A stretch of 52,627 nt of DNA from an uncultured Hungatella sp. (GCA_947089145.1 CAMUJH010000029.1:1-52627), one strand, 5' to 3'; shown: positions 33,595 through 43,470, counted from the first letter of the stretch. Notes: generated by a model from the letters alone, not told the origin. Program-made: numbers and translations.

Positions 33595-33921
33595 TATTAA
33601 TTTTAGCTGTATTTTCTGTAAAATGCAAGCTGTTTCGCTTATACATTATCATTGAATAAGCGGCAGAAACATTAGAAAGGCAGTTTTTCTAGGTTAAAAC
33701 TTTAAACTATAGGATGTTTTAAAATACAGGAACGGACTGAGCCGAATTCAAGATAAATCCGGAAATTCGTAAAATTGCGTGGATGAGCCCAGCGGCAATT
33801 TGGCCAGCGCTTTTATCAGGGGGAGCTAAATATGCTTGTTTACAACAATATGGCTTTATTTGTGTAAATAAACGCTGTATAATAAGGGAAATACTTATAG
33901 ATAGCGGGAAGGTAATTGGCA
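33595..33921. other. AT-rich leader of the NACHT gene
   Basis: No gene is seen. TATAAT at 33878-33883 with a weak TTTATT 17 bp upstream (33855-33860) is the best promoter for the NACHT gene. The drop in GC begins in this interval, so the left edge of the acquired segment is probably here; no direct repeat marking it was found by eye. Confidence 0.4.
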
Positions 33922-36528
33922 ATGGAACTTGTAGAAGGGGCTGCAGCAATAGGCAAATTTATATTTAGTGAATTTATGTCAAATATATTTAATGACAATT
34001 TAGATACAACAAGAGAAGGCATAAAGAAAAAGATCCGTAATAAGGAGGATCAGAGCTTTTCTACTAAAATATGCCGGGTAATAGAAAGCACCATTAATCA
34101 TATAACCAATCATAAATATGCACAAAAGGATGTTTTATATGAGGCAGTAGAAAAAATAATTCTTGAATTTAAAAATGACAGAGATGGGGCAGAAGCAGTA
34201 AAATCAGGACTACGCCTGCTTATTGGAGACATAAGTGATAGCAGGTATCAAGACTTTATTGAGAAATTTTACAATAACATCTGTGAAGATGATTATTTGC
34301 ATAAAAGAGTATCTTTCATTCTGCAGAAAAAGGAAATCAGAATTACTCAAGATGGGTTTCAGCAGTTAAGCGAAAGAAATGATTACGAGCATGCAGAATT
34401 TAATAGAAAATTGGATGTTTTAATGGAACATAAGAATATTGATATAAAAACTGAGAAATTTAGGAACAATAGGAAAGAAGATTATATTAAAACATGGAAT
34501 AGTAAATTGTTTCTTCATAGCGACGATAATCCAATAACATTAAAGGAAGCCTTTATAACACCTAACTTCATCATACATAAATTTAGTAAGAACATTAAAA
34601 TCATGCGCAGTGAGACACTTGGAAGTCTAATCAGAAAATTTTTTGAATATGAAAAAACATCTACCCTGCTTCTTACTGGCATGCCAGGCATAGGAAAGAC
34701 AAGTATGGCAGCATGGATGGCAGACCAATATAGAGAAAATGATGATGTGATTATATTGAGGTTTCGCGATTGGGAGGGAGAAGAATTAGGGAAGGGATTG
34801 TTGAAGGCAATCTGTGAAGTACTCGAATGTAAAAAAAGAGATCTGGAAAAGAAGATTCTGATATTAGACGGTTTTGATGAAATAAAGGCTTTGCATATTC
34901 GTGGAGAATTACTAAATGAATTTTTGTCTGACATAAAAGACTTTGAAAATTTTAAATGCATAATAACATCGAGGCCTGCTTATATTATAACTTCATACTA
35001 TTTTCATAATATTATTGAACTTAGAGCATTTGATATAGGTCGGATTGAAAAATTCTACAAAAAAATTGCAGGTAATAATTTGGCTCAAAAAGCAAAAATA
35101 ATATCGAACGTGGAAGTTTTAGGGATTCCAGTTATATTATATATGGCGATTATGGCTGATATAGATATCGGCAAAAATCCTACTAAGCCCGAACTGTACA
35201 ATCGGATTTTTGGAAAGACAAAAGGAATATTTGACAAATTTTATGACGGAGAGACAGAATACAGCGGAGGAAGCCAAATGTTAAGAGATCCTGAGAATAT
35301 AAAATTGTACTTAGAATTTTTAGGCGATATCGCATATCAAATGTTTGTGAAAAATGACATGTTATTAAGAAAGAATGAATGTAAAATTCCTGAATTAGAG
35401 TTTGAAAGAAAAAAAGTCAGTATATTAGATTTTCCCATAAAGCATTTGTTTGAAAATACCGAATTAAATATAGAATTTATCCACAATTCTATTTACGAAT
35501 ACTTTGTCTCCGAATATATCTATGCATTAATATATCATACTATGTCAAAAGAAAAGGATAAACATAATTTAAGAGAGGAACTGGCCGGTGTTTTTGGAAC
35601 TTTACTTAAGGATAACAGATTGACTAAAGAAATTTTAGAATTTTTAAGGTATAAGATTAGAAAGGGAGGATTAAATGAAAAATCCGACATTATAAGTGAG
35701 GTTTTTGGATTAATGCTGCAGGACGGAATGATTTATTATACAGGATTGTGCTGCAAAAACGCAATGGAATGTGAAATAATGGTATTTGCTAATATGCTTG
35801 AAATAGTACACTTATGGAATGCTGAATGTTTAAAAATGGTTAATTTAATAAGTAACTATTTAAGACATAATACATGTACACAGCTAAACTTGAAAGGTGT
35901 CTATTTAGAAGGGGCAAGCTTGATAAGGATAGATTTAAGAAGTGCAGATCTGCGAAACGCAAATATGAAGAAGGCAAAATTGCTGCAGGCAGATCTGGAG
36001 GAGGCAGATTTAAGAAATACGAAATTAAATGGTGCAGATATGACAGAAATAAATTTAAAAAGGGCAAGATTAACGGCAGCAAATTTAGAGGGGACGAATT
36101 TAAGGGAAGCAGACTTAAGTAAGGCGAATTTAATAGATGCGGATTTAAGAAAGGCAAAATTAAGAGGGGCTGATTTGACGGGGGCGGATTTAAGGGGAGC
36201 AGACTTGCGGGATGCAAATTTGAGAGGAGCAAAATTAAGAAACGCAAATTTAGAGAGGGCTAGGGTAAAGGGAGCAGACCTGATTGGAACGGATTTAGAA
36301 GGTGCTTATTTGACTGAAACAGTATTTGACGAAGAACAGGTTAGGCTTCTTGGCGGACACAGCCATTTAAGGAAAGCAATGGTATGGCTGAATGGTACAG
36401 GAAAAAAATTGACCTATAAAGATTATATGGATATAATTTCAAGAGAAATAATTGATGAAAGACCGTTTGGAAAAGGACAATACCAGAGATCAAATATAGA
36501 GCATCAATTTTTTGACAATAGGGGGTGA
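33922..36528 (+). CDS. NACHT STAND ATPase with C-terminal pentapeptide repeats
   Basis: 868 residues from the ATG at 33922 (GGGAAGGT upstream). The N-terminal ~190 residues are helical and unassigned, the place where STAND proteins carry the effector. The NACHT module follows: Walker A LLTGMPGIGKTS at about 250-262, Walker B KKILILDGFDE at about 311-319, and CIITSRPAY (sensor 1); then a winged-helix part with FIHNSIYEYFVSEYIY. Residues about 655-800 are roughly 30 tandem pentapeptides of A(D/N)Lxx type, folding as a right-handed beta-helix. Bacterial NACHT proteins are known anti-phage sensors; a pentapeptide tail would be the ligand-binding part. The gene is markedly AT-rich with AGA/ATA codons, unlike its neighbours, indicating transfer. 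Confidence 0.88.
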   Translation: MELVEGAAAIGKFIFSEFMSNIFNDNLDTTREGIKKKIRNKEDQSFSTKICRVIESTINHITNHKYAQKDVLYEAVEKIILEFKNDRDGAEAVKSGLRLLIGDISDSRYQDFIEKFYNNICEDDYLHKRVSFILQKKEIRITQDGFQQLSERNDYEHAEFNRKLDVLMEHKNIDIKTEKFRNNRKEDYIKTWNSKLFLHSDDNPITLKEAFITPNFIIHKFSKNIKIMRSETLGSLIRKFFEYEKTSTLLLTGMPGIGKTSMAAWMADQYRENDDVIILRFRDWEGEELGKGLLKAICEVLECKKRDLEKKILILDGFDEIKALHIRGELLNEFLSDIKDFENFKCIITSRPAYIITSYYFHNIIELRAFDIGRIEKFYKKIAGNNLAQKAKIISNVEVLGIPVILYMAIMADIDIGKNPTKPELYNRIFGKTKGIFDKFYDGETEYSGGSQMLRDPENIKLYLEFLGDIAYQMFVKNDMLLRKNECKIPELEFERKKVSILDFPIKHLFENTELNIEFIHNSIYEYFVSEYIYALIYHTMSKEKDKHNLREELAGVFGTLLKDNRLTKEILEFLRYKIRKGGLNEKSDIISEVFGLMLQDGMIYYTGLCCKNAMECEIMVFANMLEIVHLWNAECLKMVNLISNYLRHNTCTQLNLKGVYLEGASLIRIDLRSADLRNANMKKAKLLQADLEEADLRNTKLNGADMTEINLKRARLTAANLEGTNLREADLSKANLIDADLRKAKLRGADLTGADLRGADLRDANLRGAKLRNANLERARVKGADLIGTDLEGAYLTETVFDEEQVRLLGGHSHLRKAMVWLNGTGKKLTYKDYMDIISREIIDERPFGKGQYQRSNIEHQFFDNRG

Positions 36529-36532
36529 GGAT

Positions 36533-37252
36533 ATGTATCACATAGAAAGAATGGAAAAAAAGCAGCTGGGCCTGCAGCTGGAAGATGAATTAATGAATTA
36601 TATTTTAAAAGCTCCTGTGGAGATTGGGCAGAAGATCCCCAATGAATTTGAACTGGCACAGCAGTTCGGCGTAGGGCGCAGCACGGTGCGGGAGGCTGTG
36701 AAGGGGCTTGTAACCAGGGGAATTCTGGAGGTCAGAAGGGGGTCCGGCACCTTTGTCATAAGCCATCATTCCCTGAAAGAAGATCCTCTGGGCCTTGCCC
36801 GTCTGGAGGACAAGTACAAACTGGCGCTGGAGCTGTTTGAACTGCGGCTGATGATGGAGCCGGAGATAGCGTCTCTGGCCGCCCAGAAGGCAAAAGAGGA
36901 GGAGAAGGTAAGGCTGGAGGAACTGTGCAACCAGGTGGAGGAACTGTATTCCAATGCGCAAGACCATCTGGAAAAGGATGTGGAGTTTCACACCCACATT
37001 GCCAGATGCAGCCAAAACCGGGTGGTGGAGATGCTGGTTCCCTTAATTCACTCGGCGGTCACTACCTTCGGAAGCCTGACTCACCGAAAGCTTAAAAATG
37101 AAACCATTGAAACCCACAGAGCCATTACGGATTCCATTATCCGGGGAGACTCCGTGGGGGCAAAATGCGCCATGATCATGCATTTGACTTACAACCGGCA
37201 GATGCTGGTAAAAATGATGGAGGAGCATCAAAAAGGTGCCGTCCGGATTTAA
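36533..37252 (+). CDS. GntR-family (FadR/FCD) regulator
   Basis: 239 residues from the ATG at 36533 with GGGGTGAGG upstream; that ribosome site overlaps the NACHT stop codon. Residues about 10-75 are the GntR winged helix (IPNEFELAQQFGVGRSTVREAVKGL), and the rest is the FCD ligand domain with metal/ligand residues in FHTHIARCSQN and ETHRAITDSIIRGD. FCD regulators respond to organic and sugar acids, fitting the permease and dehydratase downstream, which it probably represses. Because the NACHT gene abuts it, its original promoter may have been lost. Confidence 0.92.
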   Translation: MYHIERMEKKQLGLQLEDELMNYILKAPVEIGQKIPNEFELAQQFGVGRSTVREAVKGLVTRGILEVRRGSGTFVISHHSLKEDPLGLARLEDKYKLALELFELRLMMEPEIASLAAQKAKEEEKVRLEELCNQVEELYSNAQDHLEKDVEFHTHIARCSQNRVVEMLVPLIHSAVTTFGSLTHRKLKNETIETHRAITDSIIRGDSVGAKCAMIMHLTYNRQMLVKMMEEHQKGAVRI

Positions 37253-37254
37253 AT

Positions 37255-37267
37255 ATCATCAGATGAT
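37255..37267. promoter_or_regulatory. Palindrome ATCATC-A-GATGAT after gntR
   Basis: A perfect 13-bp palindrome lies two bases past the gntR stop. Related cores occur at CATCAGACAT (about 37404) and ACGTCAGATGT (37463-37473), either side of the permease promoter. Sites for the GntR protein are a reasonable guess. Confidence 0.4.
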
Positions 37268-37336
37268 TTTAAGAAATACAGGCTGGGAAGAACAGGGACA
37301 AAAGGATGAATTTGAAACGTTTTCGTTAAAATATAC

Positions 37337-37376
37337 AAAACAGCAGCCGTTTAGGAGATAAAACTGCTGTTTTTTT
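37337..37376 (+). terminator. Rho-independent terminator after gntR
   Basis: AAAACAGCAG (37337-37346) pairs with CTGCTGTTTT (37364-37373), followed by more T residues. It separates gntR transcription from the permease gene. Confidence 0.7.
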
Positions 37377-37415
37377 ATGCATAAAAACGAAAAGAAATAA
37401 AATACATCAGACATA

Positions 37416-37444
37416 TTGACATAAATACTTTTTACATATATAAT
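37416..37444 (+). promoter_or_regulatory. Strong promoter of the gntP-type gene
   Basis: TTGACA (37416-37421) and TATAAT (37439-37444), both consensus, with a 17-bp spacer. CATCAGACAT just upstream and ACGTCAGATGT just downstream may be operators, which such a strong promoter would need for control. Confidence 0.75.
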
Positions 37445-37511
37445 TATAGCATAAAACATAAGACGTCAGATGTTTAAGAAAGCGAAATAAAAAATATGGA
37501 GGGTAAATGTT

Positions 37512-38867
37512 ATGGGAACAGATACAATGCTTGACCCCACAAGACTTATTATTGCAGCTCTGGTGGGACTGGCGCTGCTGCTTGTGCTGATTATTAAGTT
37601 TAAGATCCATGCAATGATTTCGATTCTGATTGGCGCGCTGGTAATCGGGCTGGTGGCAGGGATGCCGTTTGCAGACATCGTTACAGCGGTTAATGACGGA
37701 ATTGGCAATACATTAAAAGGGATTGCCCTGCTGGTAGGCCTTGGCTCCATGTTCGGCGCCATTCTGGAAATGTCCGGCGGCGCCCAGACTCTGGCCGTGA
37801 CCATGGTAAAGCGGTTCGGCGATGAGAAAGCCGCATGGGCCCTGGGAATTACGGGCCTGGTCATTGCAATGCCGGTGTTTTTTGACGCAGGGCTGATTAT
37901 TCTGATTCCGCTGGCTTTTTCACTGGCCAAGAGGACAAACCGTTCTTCCCTGTTCTATGCCATACCGCTTCTGGCAGGATTGGCTGTAGGCCATGCATTT
38001 ATCCCGCCTACGCCGGGGCCGGTTCTGGTAGCTACCATGCTGAATGTGGATCTGGGATGGGTGATTCTGGTGGGCATTGCCTGCGGAGTCGCAGCGATGA
38101 TAGTGTCAGGTCCCATCTGGGGTTCTATCTGCGGCAAGAAATATTTCGTTCCGGTTCCTGAGCACGTGGCGAACCAGGAAGAGATTGACGAGTCAAAGCT
38201 TCCCTCTTTTGGAACCATTGTGGGCATTATCCTGATTCCCCTGGTGCTGATTATCTTTAAGTCCGTGGCAGGGGTGGTGGACGCCCTGGCTCCGGCAGAA
38301 CCTGTCCTGGCCTTTTTGGGCGAGCCTTTCGTGGCGCTTTTAATCGCTACCGTTGCAGCCATGTTTATTCTGGGAATTAAACACGGCTATACCACGGAAG
38401 AGCTGGAGAAGATTATGACAAAGTCCCTGGAGCCTACCGGGTTGATTCTTCTGGTAACTGCCTGCGGCGGCGTTCTGCGGTATATGCTTCAGTACTCCGG
38501 CCTTGGAGACGTAATCGGAAATGCGGTGGCTTCTGCCAACCTTCCTATTGTAGTAGTAGCGTTTATTGTGGCGGCCCTGGTAAGAATCTGCGTAGGTTCC
38601 GCTACGGTGGCTATGACCATGGCAGCAGGCATTATTGCGGCCATGCCGGGGATTGCAGAACTTTCCCCCATGTACCTGGCATGTACCACGGCAGCAGTCG
38701 CCGGAGGCGCGACGGTTTGCTCTCACTTTAATGATTCCGGTTTCTGGCTGGTAAAATCCCTGGTGGGGCTGGACGAGAAGACGACATTAAAGACCTGGAC
38801 GATTATGGAAACGCTGGTAGGCGGAACAGGATTTGTGGTAGCGCTTATTATATCATTCTTTGTTTAG
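37512..38867 (+). CDS. GntP-family gluconate/sugar-acid permease
   Basis: The 451-residue membrane transporter has about 12 hydrophobic segments. Family signatures include GLGSMFGAILEMSGGAQ, PVFFDAGLIILIPL, GHAFIPPTPGP and GSATVAMTMAAGI, and the C-terminus has HFNDSGFWLVK. GntP members import gluconate, idonate or similar acids with protons. GGAGGG precedes the ATG. With the FCD-GntR upstream and the dehydratase downstream it forms a sugar-acid cluster; the exact substrate is not readable. Confidence 0.92.
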   Translation: MGTDTMLDPTRLIIAALVGLALLLVLIIKFKIHAMISILIGALVIGLVAGMPFADIVTAVNDGIGNTLKGIALLVGLGSMFGAILEMSGGAQTLAVTMVKRFGDEKAAWALGITGLVIAMPVFFDAGLIILIPLAFSLAKRTNRSSLFYAIPLLAGLAVGHAFIPPTPGPVLVATMLNVDLGWVILVGIACGVAAMIVSGPIWGSICGKKYFVPVPEHVANQEEIDESKLPSFGTIVGIILIPLVLIIFKSVAGVVDALAPAEPVLAFLGEPFVALLIATVAAMFILGIKHGYTTEELEKIMTKSLEPTGLILLVTACGGVLRYMLQYSGLGDVIGNAVASANLPIVVVAFIVAALVRICVGSATVAMTMAAGIIAAMPGIAELSPMYLACTTAAVAGGATVCSHFNDSGFWLVKSLVGLDEKTTLKTWTIMETLVGGTGFVVALIISFFV

Positions 38868-38993
38868 GCCAACAGCCGGGCAGCGCTTTGAGAGAAGCCC
38901 CGTAAACCCCGGCTGCCGGCAGATATCGGTGAAAGAGGGCTTTAAACCAGTGGAAATAAGTGATAGAATAAAGATAAAGAAGGGAGAATACGT

Positions 38994-40739
38994 ATGGAAC
39001 TGATAAGTCAGAAAATGAGAAAGCTTGCGCCGGAACTTGATCCCCTTAGAATCGGTACAGGATGGAAGCCAGAGGATCTGGACAAGCCGCAGATTATGAT
39101 TGAGAGCACGTTTGGCGACAGCCATCCGGGAAGCGGTCACTTGGACATCCTGGTGGAAGAGGTAAGGAAGGGCGTCAAAGAGGCAGGCGGGTATGGGGCC
39201 CGGTATTACTGTACGGATATTTGTGACGGTGAGAGCCAGGGAACGGACGGAATTAACTTCAGCCTTGCCAGCCGTGAGATGATTGCAAACATGATTGAAA
39301 TTCACGGAAATGCAACGCCCTTTGACGGGGCCGTGTATCTGGCCAGCTGTGACAAGGGCATGCCGGGAAACCTTATGGGCCTTGCAAGGGTGGACGCTCC
39401 TGCGGTGGTGGTGCCTGGAGGCACGATGAACGCAGGCCCCCAGATGCTGACTCTGGAGCAGCTGGGCATGTACAGCGCCAAATACCAGAGAGGCGAGATT
39501 AACCAGGAGAAGCTGAACTGGGCAAAATGCAATGCCTGTCCCAGCTGCGGAGCCTGCTCCTTTATCGGTACGGCGTCCACCATGCAGATTATGGCAGAGG
39601 CTTTAGGCCTGGCCCTTCCGGGAAGCGCCCTGATGCCTGCCACCAGCCCGGATCTGCTGACATTTGCCAGACAGGCAGGTGCCTTGGCGGTGAAGCTGGC
39701 AACCATGCCGGGAATGCGGCCGTCAGAGATTGTTACCATGGAAAGCTTTGAAAATGCCATCCTGGTTCACGCGGCTGTTTCCGGGAGCACCAACTGCCTG
39801 CTGCATATTCCTGCCATTGCCCATGAATTCGGAATCGAGATCACGGGAGATACGTTTGACAGGCTTCATCGAAACGCCAGATATCTTTTGGACGTGCGGC
39901 CCGCAGGACGGTGGCCTGCAGAGGTGTTTTACTATGCAGGAGGAGTTCCGGCCATTATGGAGGAGATCAAAGAGCACCTTCACCTGGATGCCATGACGGT
40001 TACAGGAAAGACTTTAGGGGAGAACCTGAAGGAACTGAAGTCCAATGGGTTCTATGAGCGCTGCGGAAAATGGCTTGATGATTTCAATAAGAGATACGGT
40101 GTTGCCATTACCAGAGAAGACATTATCCGCCCTTATGATAAGGCCATTGGAACAGACGGGAGCATTGCCATTTTAAGAGGGAACCTGGCGCCGGAGGGCG
40201 CGGTTATCAAGCATACGGCCTGTCCGAAGGAGATGTTTAAAGCAGTGCTTAGGGCCAGACCTTTTGACAGCGAGGAGGAGTGTCTGGACGCAGTGCTGAA
40301 GCATAAGGTGCAGAAAGGGGACGCGGTGTTTATCCGCTATGAAGGGCCCAAGGGAAGCGGCATGCCGGAGATGTTCTATACCTCTGAAGCCATCAGCAGT
40401 GACAAAGAGCTGGGGCGCAGCATAGCCCTGATTACAGACGGCCGCTTTTCCGGTGCATCTACAGGTCCGGTTATCGGACACTGCAGCCCGGAGGCTGCGG
40501 ACGGAGGCCCTATTGCCCTGGTGGAAGAAGGGGACCTGATTGAGATTGATGTTATGGAGCGGAAGCTGAACATTGTCGGCATAAAAGGGGAGAGAAAAAC
40601 CCCCGAGGAAATTGACGCAGTGCTGGCCCAAAGGCGCAGCAGCTGGAAGCCCAAGGAGCCGAAGTATAAGAAAGGAGTTCTGCGGCTGTTTAGCCTTCAT
40701 GCGGCCAGCCCCATGAAGGGAGCCTATTTGGAATACTAA
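38994..40739 (+). CDS. IlvD/Edd-family dehydratase, probably for a sugar acid
   Basis: 581 residues of the iron-sulfur dehydratase family (dihydroxy-acid, phosphogluconate and aldonate dehydratases). Cluster and active-site motifs are CDGESQG, CDKGMPGNLMGLAR and CPSCGACSFIGTAS, plus SGSTNCLLHIPAIA and TDGRFSGASTGPVIGH. Such enzymes convert aldonates to 2-keto-3-deoxy acids. Here the permease and FCD-GntR context makes a sugar acid more likely than the branched-chain amino acid intermediate; no ilv genes are nearby. No kinase or aldolase gene follows, so the pathway must be completed elsewhere. AAGGGAG lies before the ATG. Confidence 0.88.
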   Translation: MELISQKMRKLAPELDPLRIGTGWKPEDLDKPQIMIESTFGDSHPGSGHLDILVEEVRKGVKEAGGYGARYYCTDICDGESQGTDGINFSLASREMIANMIEIHGNATPFDGAVYLASCDKGMPGNLMGLARVDAPAVVVPGGTMNAGPQMLTLEQLGMYSAKYQRGEINQEKLNWAKCNACPSCGACSFIGTASTMQIMAEALGLALPGSALMPATSPDLLTFARQAGALAVKLATMPGMRPSEIVTMESFENAILVHAAVSGSTNCLLHIPAIAHEFGIEITGDTFDRLHRNARYLLDVRPAGRWPAEVFYYAGGVPAIMEEIKEHLHLDAMTVTGKTLGENLKELKSNGFYERCGKWLDDFNKRYGVAITREDIIRPYDKAIGTDGSIAILRGNLAPEGAVIKHTACPKEMFKAVLRARPFDSEEECLDAVLKHKVQKGDAVFIRYEGPKGSGMPEMFYTSEAISSDKELGRSIALITDGRFSGASTGPVIGHCSPEAADGGPIALVEEGDLIEIDVMERKLNIVGIKGERKTPEEIDAVLAQRRSSWKPKEPKYKKGVLRLFSLHAASPMKGAYLEY

Positions 40740-40812
40740 ATGTTCAGGCGCAGTATAAGCTGCCGGCATTGAGGAAGAGATACGCAAAAAAATTATAGGT
40801 GATAAAACCCAG

Positions 40813-40849
40813 AACCCCTCTGATTTCAGCAAATCAGAGGGGTTTTTAG
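40813..40849. terminator. Bidirectional terminator
   Basis: A perfect 14-bp stem, AACCCCTCTGATTT (40813-40826) with AAATCAGAGGGGTT (40831-40844), loop CAGC, then T residues. It lies between the convergent dehydratase and EIIB-like genes. Confidence 0.88.
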
Positions 40850-40862
40850 AATCAAAAGGAGA

Positions 40863-41492
40863 TTATGCCACGCTGGCGCTGCCGAGACGGGTAAGGCGGT
40901 TTATAACCCGGTTTACATCATAACTTGCAAAATCCCTGCTGTCCACGGTCATAACCCTGTTTCCGTATTTTTCGCGGTACTCCGGCAGCTTGTAGGCGAT
41001 CTGGGGCGCCAGGAGAATGTAGTCGTATTGACTTTGAACATGTTCGATTTCCGCATAGCTGACAGCGTCTATGGTTATGTCGATGCCTGTCTTTTTCAGA
41101 GCATTTTTCATGGTGTAAGCAAAATAGGAGGATGTAAGCCCAGAGGTGCAGCTGACCAAGAGCTTCATAGGCTGGCTTATTTTTGCAGCTTCCGCATTCA
41201 GATGTTCCTTTTCAGGATGCTGATCTTTAAAGAAATCAAAGAACGCCTGAATATGTTCCCTGGCGGTCTTAGGCTCCCGGGCTTCAAAATGAAGGTAGAA
41301 GGGGATCTCGCCCGTCTTTCTGTCCTCAATGGACAATTCCATAAGACTGTCCTCGTGAAAAACTGCCAATGCCTCATATGCCTCATTGCAGAAACTGATA
41401 ATCCCGCATTTCTTCTTGATTTGGGCACAGTCCATGGAAGCCAGCCAGTCGTAGATTTCACACTGTAAAGATTGATGGTTTCTTTTTTTCAT
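40863..41492 (-). CDS. Orphan PTS EIIB-like domain fused to an unknown N-terminal domain
   Basis: 209 residues. The C-terminal ~100 residues read like a lactose/cellobiose-type PTS EIIB domain: KLLVSCTSGLTSSYFAY with a P-loop-type Cys115 as likely phosphorylation site, then YDYILLAPQIAYKLPEY. The first ~105 residues are unassigned and contain several cysteines. No EIIA, EIIC or sugar hydrolase gene lies nearby, so this may be a regulatory EIIB rather than part of a transporter. GGAGGT precedes the start. It is monocistronic, ending at the shared terminator. Confidence 0.72.
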   Translation of the reverse strand: MKKRNHQSLQCEIYDWLASMDCAQIKKKCGIISFCNEAYEALAVFHEDSLMELSIEDRKTGEIPFYLHFEAREPKTAREHIQAFFDFFKDQHPEKEHLNAEAAKISQPMKLLVSCTSGLTSSYFAYTMKNALKKTGIDITIDAVSYAEIEHVQSQYDYILLAPQIAYKLPEYREKYGNRVMTVDSRDFASYDVNRVINRLTRLGSASVA

Positions 41493-41688
41493 CTCGTTTA
41501 CCTCCAGTTCCGAAAAATATGCTGTGCTTTATGGTTCTATTAAACCAGATTTTGGAATAAGATTCAATACTTTCGGAGGATTCTGAATTGCTGTTCACAA
41601 ATTTGGCGCTTTTGGGCCTGTTTTTTGAGAACAGCGTTCTGCCCGGTGGGAAGAAGCCTGTAAGGGGATGGCGCCGGACATGGCGAAA

Positions 41689-41705
41689 GGCCCCAAAAAG
41701 GGGCC
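41689..41705 (-). terminator. GC hairpin downstream of the chemotaxis receptor gene
   Basis: GGCCCC and GGGGCC (41689-41694 and 41700-41705) around five A residues lie 77 bp past the receptor's stop. On the minus strand only a short T-run follows, so it is a modest terminator. The rest of 41493-41688 shows nothing beyond the leader of the EIIB-like gene. Confidence 0.45.
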
Positions 41706-41781
41706 CTCCACAATGAATATACGATCAATTAACAGGAAACGGTACAGGCAGAAACACTATTTCACACTGGCCGGCAAAAGC

Positions 41782-43470
41782 TTATGCATGCCTGCGAAGA
41801 CGGAACCTGCGTACGGATACCGACAGTTCCTCAGCTTGGCTTTGCAGCTGCTGTGCGGACATGGCGGATTTCTCGGCAGTGGAAGCGTTGCTTTGAACCA
41901 CGCTGGAAATCTGATTCATGCCGAGAGTCAGCTGGGATAAAGATTCAGCCTGCTGCTTTGCGGATTCCGCAATACGCTCCACCAGTTCTGTAGACTTCTG
42001 GGCTCCGGCCACGCCTGTGGACAAAGCGGACGTGGTTTCAGCGGAAAGGGAAGTTCCCTGCTCCACCATTTTCATGGAATTTTGGATGAGGACTGCAATA
42101 TCTTTGGCAGCCGCAGAACTTTTGTTGGCAAGGCTCTGCACCTCGTCGGCGACCACTGCGAACCCTTTTCCGGCGGAACCTGCCCGGGCAGCTTCCACGG
42201 CGGCATTGAGGGCCAGAATGTTGGTCTGGAAAGAGATATCGTCAATGGTCTTGATGATCCCGCTGATTTGCTGGGAAGACTGGGCAATATCTCCCATGGC
42301 GGAGGTCAGATCAGCCATTTTCTGGTTGCAGGCCTGGAGCTGTACGGCGGCATTGGCAGAAAACGTGCGGGCCGTGTCTGCGTCCTGGGAAGTGGAGTTA
42401 ACCTGCTGGGACAACGTCTGGATGCTGGCAGACAGCTCTTCAACAGCGGAAGCCTGCTGTACAACGCCGCTGGAAAGCACCTGCGCATCGGCAGCCATGT
42501 GCTGGGACTGCTGGGAAACCTGGCCGCTTGTGCGGTTGATCTGGAACAATGCATTGTTTAAGGAATCAAGAATCTGGTTCATGGCCTTCTGAATGGGGAT
42601 GAATTCTCCTTTATAATCATTGCTGATGCCTAGATCCATTTTCCCCTCAGCCATTTGGGCAAGCTTGGAATTAATGTCATATATGTATTTTTTCAGCTCC
42701 TCTTTTGTCTCGTGGATAGAGTGAACCAGCATTCCGATCTCAGAGGTATCCGGCTCCAGGGGAAACTCCGCCGACAGATTTCCTCTGGCTATCTCACCCA
42801 TCTGGTCACGGACGGAGATTACAGGACGTATGATCTTTTTCTGAGTGATTACCAGGACGTAGACCTGCATAATGCCTACCAGAAGTACGGCAATCATAAT
42901 GATAATGCTGATGATATTCTGGGCGGTAATCAGGGAGTTTACCTGGGACTGGGTCCTTGTATCCAGAGCAGCCAGGAAATCCTCCTTCAGAGAGCTGATC
43001 TGACTGATAACCGTGCTGTATTCCTGGCCGTATACATAGCCCAGAGCCGCATCAATCTGGCCGCTCTGCACCTGGTTCATGGCTTCCTCCTCAAGAGGGA
43101 CCAGATTATTGGAGAGAGTGGACATCTGATTAATCATAGCCTGTTCCTCAGAGGTGATGCCAATCTCCTGAAGAGCGGCAACGCCCTGCTCCCGGTTTTT
43201 CAAGGTGTTTACTTCATTCATATAGCTGTCATAATACTGCCTGTCACCAGTAGCCGCATAGGCGCGCACATCCTCGACAAGGCTGGAGGATGCGTTGGTA
43301 AAACGGTTGGCATTATAAGTGAGGCTGATTTTGTCTGCATTGGCCTTTTCAAGCCGGCTGCTTGCCGATCCGTAGACCAGAAGAAGCACAGCTACAAGCA
43401 GGAGCGCCAGAATGGACCCTCCGTTGAGAAGTAACATTAATTTTGACTGATTCATTGCTTTTTTCATCAT
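41782..43470 (-). CDS. Methyl-accepting chemotaxis protein
   Basis: A 562-residue receptor. First membrane helix at about 10-34 ([21 protein letters not shown]), an all-helical sensor domain outside (about 35-185), second helix at about 190-210 ([20 protein letters not shown]), HAMP linker (about 212-265), and the signalling domain with the hairpin tip [19 protein letters not shown] and [15 protein letters not shown]. It senses an unknown ligand and signals through CheW/CheA; no che genes are in view. Two adjacent ATGs (43470, 43467) are possible starts, with AGGAGCAGG upstream. Confidence 0.93.
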   Translation of the reverse strand: MMKKAMNQSKLMLLLNGGSILALLLVAVLLLVYGSASSRLEKANADKISLTYNANRFTNASSSLVEDVRAYAATGDRQYYDSYMNEVNTLKNREQGVAALQEIGITSEEQAMINQMSTLSNNLVPLEEEAMNQVQSGQIDAALGYVYGQEYSTVISQISSLKEDFLAALDTRTQSQVNSLITAQNIISIIIMIAVLLVGIMQVYVLVITQKKIIRPVISVRDQMGEIARGNLSAEFPLEPDTSEIGMLVHSIHETKEELKKYIYDINSKLAQMAEGKMDLGISNDYKGEFIPIQKAMNQILDSLNNALFQINRTSGQVSQQSQHMAADAQVLSSGVVQQASAVEELSASIQTLSQQVNSTSQDADTARTFSANAAVQLQACNQKMADLTSAMGDIAQSSQQISGIIKTIDDISFQTNILALNAAVEAARAGSAGKGFAVVADEVQSLANKSSAAAKDIAVLIQNSMKMVEQGTSLSAETTSALSTGVAGAQKSTELVERIAESAKQQAESLSQLTLGMNQISSVVQSNASTAEKSAMSAQQLQSQAEELSVSVRRFRLRRHA

